A stretch of 9,230 nucleotides of DNA, taken from the NCBI GenBank assembly GCA_017998735.1, contig JAGOCN010000041.1, forward strand, positions 1 to 9,230, given 5' to 3'. Shown in pieces: positions 5,575-9,230 of the stretch; within the stretch, counting starts at the first letter, position 1, and each line of letters starts with the position of its first letter. A program made the position numbers and the translations under genes. The notes below the pieces were generated by a model. The model saw nothing but the letters and a program-made list of their open reading frames with translations, did not search any database and had not been told where the DNA came from. This DNA comes from Giesbergeria sp. GTDB lineage: Bacteria; Pseudomonadota; Gammaproteobacteria; Burkholderiales; Burkholderiaceae_C.

Positions 5575-6471
5575 ATGACTTCACCCGTCCCCTATACCCC
5601 GCCCGCCATCTGGCAATGGAACCCGGACAACGGCGGCAAGTTCGCCAGCATCAACCGCCCGGTGGCCGGCGCCACGCACGAGCAGGCGCTGCCCGTGGGA
5701 AAACACCCGCTGCAGCTGTATTCGCTGGCCACGCCCAACGGCGTGAAAGTCACGGTGATGCTGGAAGAGCTGCTGGCGGCCGGCCACACGGGCGCCGAAT
5801 ACGACGCCTGGCTGGTCAACATCCAGGAAGGCGCGCAGTTTGGCAGCGGCTTTGTGGCGGTGAACCCCAACTCCAAGATTCCGGCGCTCATGGACCGCAG
5901 CGACGCGGCGCACCCGGTGCGGGTGTTCGAGTCCGGCGCCATCCTGCTGCACCTGGCGGAAAAGTTTGGCGCCTTCGTGCCCCAGGAAGCCGCCAGACGC
6001 GCCGAATGCCTGTCGTGGCTGATGTGGCAGATGGGCAGCGGGCCGTTTCTGGGCGGCGGCTTCGGGCATTTCTATGCCTATGCACCGAGCAAGATGCAGT
6101 ACCCGATCGACCGCTATGCCATGGAGGTCAAGCGCCAGATGGACGTGCTTGACCAGCGCCTGGCAGAGCACGAATACCTGGCCGGCAGCGACTACACGGT
6201 GGCCGACATGGCAGTGTGGCCCTGGTATGGCGCGCTGGCCAAGGGGCAGCTGTACGAGGCGGGCGAATTCCTGCAGGTGCAGCAGTACACCCATGTGCTG
6301 CGCTGGGCCGACCAGATTGCCCAGCGCCCGGCGGTGCAGCGCGGCCGCAAAGTCAACCGCACTTTTGGCGACCCGGCCAGCCAGCTGCACGAACGCCACG
6401 ACGCCAGCGACTTCGACACCCGCACGCAAGACAAGCTGGCGCCGGAAAGCGCGCCGCCGGCTTCGGCCTGA
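5575..6471 (+). CDS. yghU: YghU-type glutathione-dependent disulfide-bond oxidoreductase (GST family)
   Basis: A 298-residue cytosolic Nu-class glutathione transferase homologue. E. coli YghU (288 aa) binds two glutathiones and has disulfide-bond reductase activity, with little classical transferase activity. From remembered sequence the match to E. coli YghU is close along the whole length: WQWNPDNGGKFASINRPV (13-30), LPVGKHPLQLYSL (39-51), TPNG (53-56, the glutathione thiol site with Asn55), EYDAWL (75-80), NPNSKIPAL (97-105, cis-Pro103), ESG (119-121, glutathione gamma-glutamyl contact), PFLGGGFGHFY in the helical domain, and the C-terminal RPAVKRG-like and QLHERHDASDFDT segments. The C-terminal tail is slightly longer than in E. 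coli. The start is set by AGGAG 8 nt upstream. It is a single-gene unit in the same direction as azlCD but separated from it by a terminator. Nothing looks damaged. Confidence 0.96.
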   Translation: MTSPVPYTPPAIWQWNPDNGGKFASINRPVAGATHEQALPVGKHPLQLYSLATPNGVKVTVMLEELLAAGHTGAEYDAWLVNIQEGAQFGSGFVAVNPNSKIPALMDRSDAAHPVRVFESGAILLHLAEKFGAFVPQEAARRAECLSWLMWQMGSGPFLGGGFGHFYAYAPSKMQYPIDRYAMEVKRQMDVLDQRLAEHEYLAGSDYTVADMAVWPWYGALAKGQLYEAGEFLQVQQYTHVLRWADQIAQRPAVQRGRKVNRTFGDPASQLHERHDASDFDTRTQDKLAPESAPPASA

Positions 6472-6508
6472 AGCGTTCTTGCGCTGACGGCGGCTGCAGG
6501 TTGCGCGC

Positions 6509-6546
6509 CTTGCCTTGCCGCATTGGCACAAGACGGCAATGGCAGG
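6509..6546 (+). terminator. Bulged hairpin after yghU, no U-tract
   Basis: TGCCTTGCCG (6511-6520) pairs with CGGCAA (6534-6539) and GGCA (6541-6544) with one bulged T, and a flanking G-T and C-G pair extend it to about 12 pairs around a 13-nt loop. It is 37 nt after the yghU stop. No T-run follows on either strand, so it may only stabilise the 3' end or act with Rho. Confidence 0.35.
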
Positions 6547-6595
6547 TGCTGCGCTGCCTGCATGCACCGAGCCGCCAAGCTTCAAGAAATGACTG

Positions 6596-6619
6596 GTTAC
6601 ATAATGCGCGGCATGTAAC
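6596..6619. promoter_or_regulatory. Perfect inverted repeat GTTACAT-N10-ATGTAAC, operator candidate
   Basis: Two perfect 7-bp arms (6596-6602 and 6613-6619) surround a GC-rich 10-bp spacer. The centre-to-centre distance is 17 bp, compatible with a dimeric regulator on one DNA face. The left arm overlaps CATAAT (6600-6605), a good -10 match in an otherwise GC-rich spacer. It lies 142 bp upstream of the first DUF262 gene. No -35 at 17 bp was recognised. Confidence 0.45.
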
Positions 6620-6640
6620 GAGCAGGAGCTGGAGTGGGTA

Positions 6641-6748
6641 ATGTTGAATTTCTCGGTGTGCATTCCAAGGCATTGGCAACGCTGGGCACCACTGCCGAAA
6701 AAATCTTTCCCCTTGACCCCGCAAGCTGCGTCTTCAAGTGGTCAGTGA
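6641..6748 (+). CDS. Possible 35-codon leader ORF before the DUF262 pair
   Basis: An ATG with GGAG 6 nt upstream opens a 35-codon frame (starting MLNFSVCIPRHWQRW) that ends in TGA 13 nt before the first DUF262 start codon. The peptide is basic, with two Trp and several Pro, and resembles no family I know. Placement, RBS and spacing suit a leader peptide, but a frame of this length is also expected by chance. No membrane segment is evident. Confidence 0.2.
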   Translation: MLNFSVCIPRHWQRWAPLPKKSFPLTPQAASSSGQ

Positions 6749-6751
6749 ATC

Positions 6752-6756
6752 AGGGG
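6752..6756 (+). promoter_or_regulatory. Ribosome binding site of first DUF262 gene
   Basis: AGGGG lies 5 nt before the ATG at 6762. It favours that codon over the in-frame GTG at 6738 and ATG at 6780. Confidence 0.5.
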
Positions 6757-6761
6757 CTTCA

Positions 6762-8234
6762 ATGAACGCACGAGAAGGCATGACGGTCTCTGGCGCTTTC
6801 ACCGCAGACGCGCCCGTCGGGCTGCTGGAAAAGACCATCCGCAAAGTGCCCCAGCTGCTGACTTTGGCCGATCTGCACATTCCCGAATACCAGCGCCCCT
6901 ACAAATGGACGGGCAAGCATGTCCACCAGTTGCTGGCCGATCTGGCAACGCACCAGGACAAAATGGCCTACCGCCTGGGCACCGTGGTGCTGCACAAAGA
7001 TGAAAAAGGCAAGCTGAACATCGTGGACGGGCAGCAGCGCACCGTGACGCTGTTGCTGCTGGTGCATGCCCTGCTAAAGCACCTGCCGGACACCTGGGAG
7101 GGTGAGGACAAGGGGTTGCGCCAGGGGCTGGAGGCGCTGGGCGGGAAGCTGTTCAATCCGCAGTTCCCCAGCGACCTTTCCAGGCGCAATGTCTGGCTGA
7201 ACTACCAGGAGATCGTGCGCCATGTGGGCCGGCTTGGGCTGGACGAGGTGCAGGCGCTGGTGCATTTTTTGCTGCACCGCTGCGAGCTGGTGTGCGTGAC
7301 GCTGGGCAGCGTGTCAGAAGCCTTTCAGTTCTTTGATGCGCAAAACGCGCGGGGGCTGGATTTGAATCCGCACGATTTGCTCAAGGCCTTTCACCTGCGC
7401 GAGTTCAGCGACGAAGAAAAAGCCTTGCAGGCGCAGACGGTGCGCGTCTGGGAGGCGTGCAGCGGCGACGTGCTGGCGCAGCTGTTTGCCGACTATTTGT
7501 ACCGGGTGCGCCAATGGTGCCGTGGCAGGTCGGCGCGCAGTTTTGGCAAAGAGCAGACAGGTTTGTTCAAAGGTGTCACCCTGCACCGGGTCAAGCGCTA
7601 CCGCTTTGTGCAGCCTTTGCGCATGGTCGACAACTACAACAGACACATGGGCCAGCGCATGGACGGGGCCAGCATGGAGTACCCCTTCCAGCTGGACGCG
7701 CCCATGGTCAATGGCCGGCGTTTTTTTGAATGGGTGGCGCACTACCAAAGCCAGGGCTTTCACCGGGAGCCGGGCAAGGACGGCGCGCTGGCATGGACTG
7801 GCAGTCTGGGCCATGCGCCGCTGACGGGCAGGGCGCCGCGCATTTTGCAGACCCTGGAAAGCTACCCAGGACGGCACCGCCAGGGCGACCGCTATGTGCG
7901 CTGCATGTTTGATTGCCTGCTGATGTACTACATCGACCGGTTTGGCCACGAGCAGCTGTCTGCGGCCATTGAAAAGGCTTTTATCTGGGCCTACCGTGTC
8001 CGGCTGGAAATGTATGCAGTGCAGCTGGCCACCATGGACAACCATGTGCTGAAAAACAATGTCTTTAGTGCACTGCGTGAAGCGGTAGAGCCGGGTGATT
8101 TTTTGCAACACAGCTTGCCTGCCGTGAAGCCGAGGGCGCAGTCTGAGAGCAAGAAACCAGAAAACCTGGAAGCGTTGGTGGCGCTGTTCAAAGAAATGAA
8201 TTACTGGGAGGCAGGCGATGCAAAAACCAAGTGA
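6762..8234 (+). CDS. DUF262 protein A (GmrS/ParB-like NTPase domain, no visible HNH)
   Basis: A 490-residue protein with an N-terminal DUF262 domain, the ParB/sulfiredoxin-like NTPase-sensor fold found in GmrSD, BrxU and SspE. Visible motifs: IPEYQRPYKW (40-49), AYRLGTVVLHK (69-79), IVDGQQRTVTL (87-97), and FQFFDAQNARGLDLNPHDLLKAF (in two parts, 188-201 and 202-210), the family's 'F-x-x-N-x-R-G-x-x-L' element. All motif residues known to matter (YQR, DGQQR) are intact. After about residue 215 it is mostly helical and unlike DUF1524: no HxxP...HNH nuclease signature was found, although a conserved-looking block NHVLKNNVFSALREA is present near the C-terminus. It overlaps the next DUF262 gene by 17 bp, so the two are coupled. 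A role in recognising phage or modified DNA is inferred from family. Codon use seems richer in TTT, TTG and AAA than polA, hinting at transfer. Confidence 0.85.
   Translation: MNAREGMTVSGAFTADAPVGLLEKTIRKVPQLLTLADLHIPEYQRPYKWTGKHVHQLLADLATHQDKMAYRLGTVVLHKDEKGKLNIVDGQQRTVTLLLLVHALLKHLPDTWEGEDKGLRQGLEALGGKLFNPQFPSDLSRRNVWLNYQEIVRHVGRLGLDEVQALVHFLLHRCELVCVTLGSVSEAFQFFDAQNARGLDLNPHDLLKAFHLREFSDEEKALQAQTVRVWEACSGDVLAQLFADYLYRVRQWCRGRSARSFGKEQTGLFKGVTLHRVKRYRFVQPLRMVDNYNRHMGQRMDGASMEYPFQLDAPMVNGRRFFEWVAHYQSQGFHREPGKDGALAWTGSLGHAPLTGRAPRILQTLESYPGRHRQGDRYVRCMFDCLLMYYIDRFGHEQLSAAIEKAFIWAYRVRLEMYAVQLATMDNHVLKNNVFSALREAVEPGDFLQHSLPAVKPRAQSESKKPENLEALVALFKEMNYWEAGDAKTK
8206..8211 (+). promoter_or_regulatory. 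Ribosome binding site of second DUF262 gene, inside gene A
   Basis: GGGAGG lies 6 nt before the ATG at 8218, within the last codons of gene A. It supports the start that overlaps gene A by 17 bp, and translational coupling. Confidence 0.65.
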
Positions 8235-9230
8235 GATTGCACTGCTGTCGGTCAAAGCGCTTTTGAGCGACCCGCTGGACTATCTGATTCCCCTGTACCA
8301 GCGCAACTATGCCTGGGGCGAAGGCGAAATCAGTCAGCTGATCCAGGACGTGCTGGACTGTGCCGTCAAAGGAATGCAGGGCGCAGAGGGTGCGCAGGGC
8401 ATGGCAGATGGCAATTACTACGTTGGCACGCTGGTGGTGCACAGCCGCACGATGGACGATGGAAAGCGCGTGTGGGAGCTGATTGACGGCCAGCAGCGGT
8501 TTACCACCTTGTCGCTGCTGGTGGCCTGCCTTCGCCGCCAGGATGCGTCTGCGTTTGGTTGGTATGAACGCATGAACATCCGCTTTGAAAGCCGTGAAGC
8601 TTCAACGCACGCGCTGCAAACGATTTACAAGAAGGAAGAGCGCCATGTGCACCGCCAAGGCGGACAAGGCGTCGCTGCACTGGACCGCGATGGCGCCGAT
8701 GCCATCTGGGCCGGGCTGGACACCATTGGCCGCGAACTCAGAACGAGGTGCGCGCAGGCCGGTGTCAGTCGGCAGGTGTTTGCCCGGTTTTTGCTGGAGC
8801 GGGTACAGCTGCTGAGGGTGGAAGTGCCCGAAGACACCGACCTCAACCACTACTTTGAAATCATGAACAACCGGGGCGAGCAGCTTGAAAAGCACGAGGT
8901 GCTGAAAGCGCGGTTGCTGGACAAACTCAACCACATCCAAGACCTGCAGCGCAGGCAGCAAAGCACCCATGCGCTGCACACCGTGTGGGAAGCCTGCGCC
9001 AACATGGACAAATACGTGCAAAGCGGGTTCACGCCCGTGCAGCGTGACCAGCTGTTTGGCGCTGACTGGCAGACGCTGATGGCACTTGATTTTGACCAGC
9101 TGCTGGCAAGGCTGGAAGCGGCGCGGTTGCACGAGGCTACGCCATCAAAGCAAAGCGCGCCCGCCGTGCTTACCGGTGCAGAGGCGCCCAAAAACGGCTT
9201 TTGGGAACTGGAAAGCATCATCGAATTGCT
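8218..9230 (+). CDS. DUF262 protein B, N-terminal part (runs off window)
   Basis: The frame is open for 337 codons to the window end, so the C-terminus is missing. The DUF262 domain is clear: LIPLYQRNYAW (23-33), NYYVGTLVVH (66-75), ELIDGQQRFTTLSLLV (87-102), and HYFEIMNNRGEQLEKHEVLKARLL in two parts (211-220, 221-234). This is the typical GmrSD-like form 'IPxYQRxYxW...DGQQRxTTL...NNRGxxL'. Its motifs are closer to canonical GmrS than those of protein A. A C-terminal DUF1524 HNH nuclease is common after such a domain but would lie beyond the visible 337 residues, so it cannot be confirmed or denied. The insert FESREASTHALQ and following charged helices (about 120-200) look like linker. Coupled to gene A by a 17-bp overlap and its own GGGAGG. 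Function in defence is inferred from family. Confidence 0.85.
   Translation, partial: MQKPSEIALLSVKALLSDPLDYLIPLYQRNYAWGEGEISQLIQDVLDCAVKGMQGAEGAQGMADGNYYVGTLVVHSRTMDDGKRVWELIDGQQRFTTLSLLVACLRRQDASAFGWYERMNIRFESREASTHALQTIYKKEERHVHRQGGQGVAALDRDGADAIWAGLDTIGRELRTRCAQAGVSRQVFARFLLERVQLLRVEVPEDTDLNHYFEIMNNRGEQLEKHEVLKARLLDKLNHIQDLQRRQQSTHALHTVWEACANMDKYVQSGFTPVQRDQLFGADWQTLMALDFDQLLARLEAARLHEATPSKQSAPAVLTGAEAPKNGFWELESIIEL

Noticed and set aside
4526..5578. 350-codon plus frame across the azlC-azlD junction and the spacer
   Set aside because: Out of frame with both Azl proteins, Arg/Trp/Cys/Pro-rich, and it runs through a terminator.
5581..6663. 360-codon minus-strand open frame opposite yghU
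   Set aside because: It is antisense to a clear full-length YghU homologue; no family features, and composition typical of a GC-rich shadow frame.
7314..8255. 313-codon minus-strand open frame opposite the first DUF262 gene
   Set aside because: The plus frame has DUF262 motifs, RBS and coupling to the next gene; the minus frame has none of these.
1..9230. CRISPR arrays, tRNA or rRNA genes, transposase or integrase genes
   Set aside because: No regularly spaced repeats, no cloverleaf or rRNA segments, and no recombinase motifs were seen on either strand.

Overview
The window looks like chromosomal DNA of a high-GC betaproteobacterium, most likely a member of the Comamonadaceae (Acidovorax/Alicycliphilus/Delftia-like). 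The grounds are base composition, the gene order homoserine kinase - DUF2782 protein - polA, protein sequences that read as betaproteobacterial, and two copies of a short intergenic repeat (AGCTGC...GCGCTGGAGCC) that I recall as abundant in that family. No species can be named from the sequence alone.

Layout. Positions 1-421 (minus) hold the 5' part of thrB, cut by the window edge. A spacer of 260 bp carries a hairpin plus T-tract pointing at thrB and an 18-bp tandem duplication. Positions 682-1038 (minus) encode a small exported DUF2782 protein. It is divergent from polA (1094-3931, plus), which has all three enzymatic domains intact. The 55-bp gap between them has -10-like boxes so close to both start codons that both mRNAs may be leaderless. 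After polA comes a 188-bp spacer with a strong hairpin, a 7-bp tandem repeat and the first copy of the repeat. Next is a translationally coupled azlC-azlD pair (4120-5279), a probable branched-chain amino-acid exporter. It is closed by the second, inverted copy of the repeat, which here forms a hairpin followed by six T's. A yghU-type glutathione-dependent disulfide-bond oxidoreductase follows (5575-6471).

The accessory part begins after yghU. A 290-bp spacer has a bulged hairpin, a perfect 7+7 inverted repeat overlapping a CATAAT box, and a possible 35-codon leader ORF. It leads into two overlapping genes, 6762-8234 and 8218-9230 (the second runs off the window). Both encode DUF262 proteins, the GmrS/BrxU/SspE-type NTPase fold, each with intact YQR and DGQQR motifs. 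This is the best candidate for a poorly described system: two unlike DUF262 subunits in one operon, the first without a recognisable HNH (DUF1524) nuclease. By family knowledge it is probably anti-phage or modified-DNA restriction; that role is inferred.

The left-hand genes are housekeeping or metabolic and share no single pathway. The DUF262 pair appears to be an insertion next to this conserved block.
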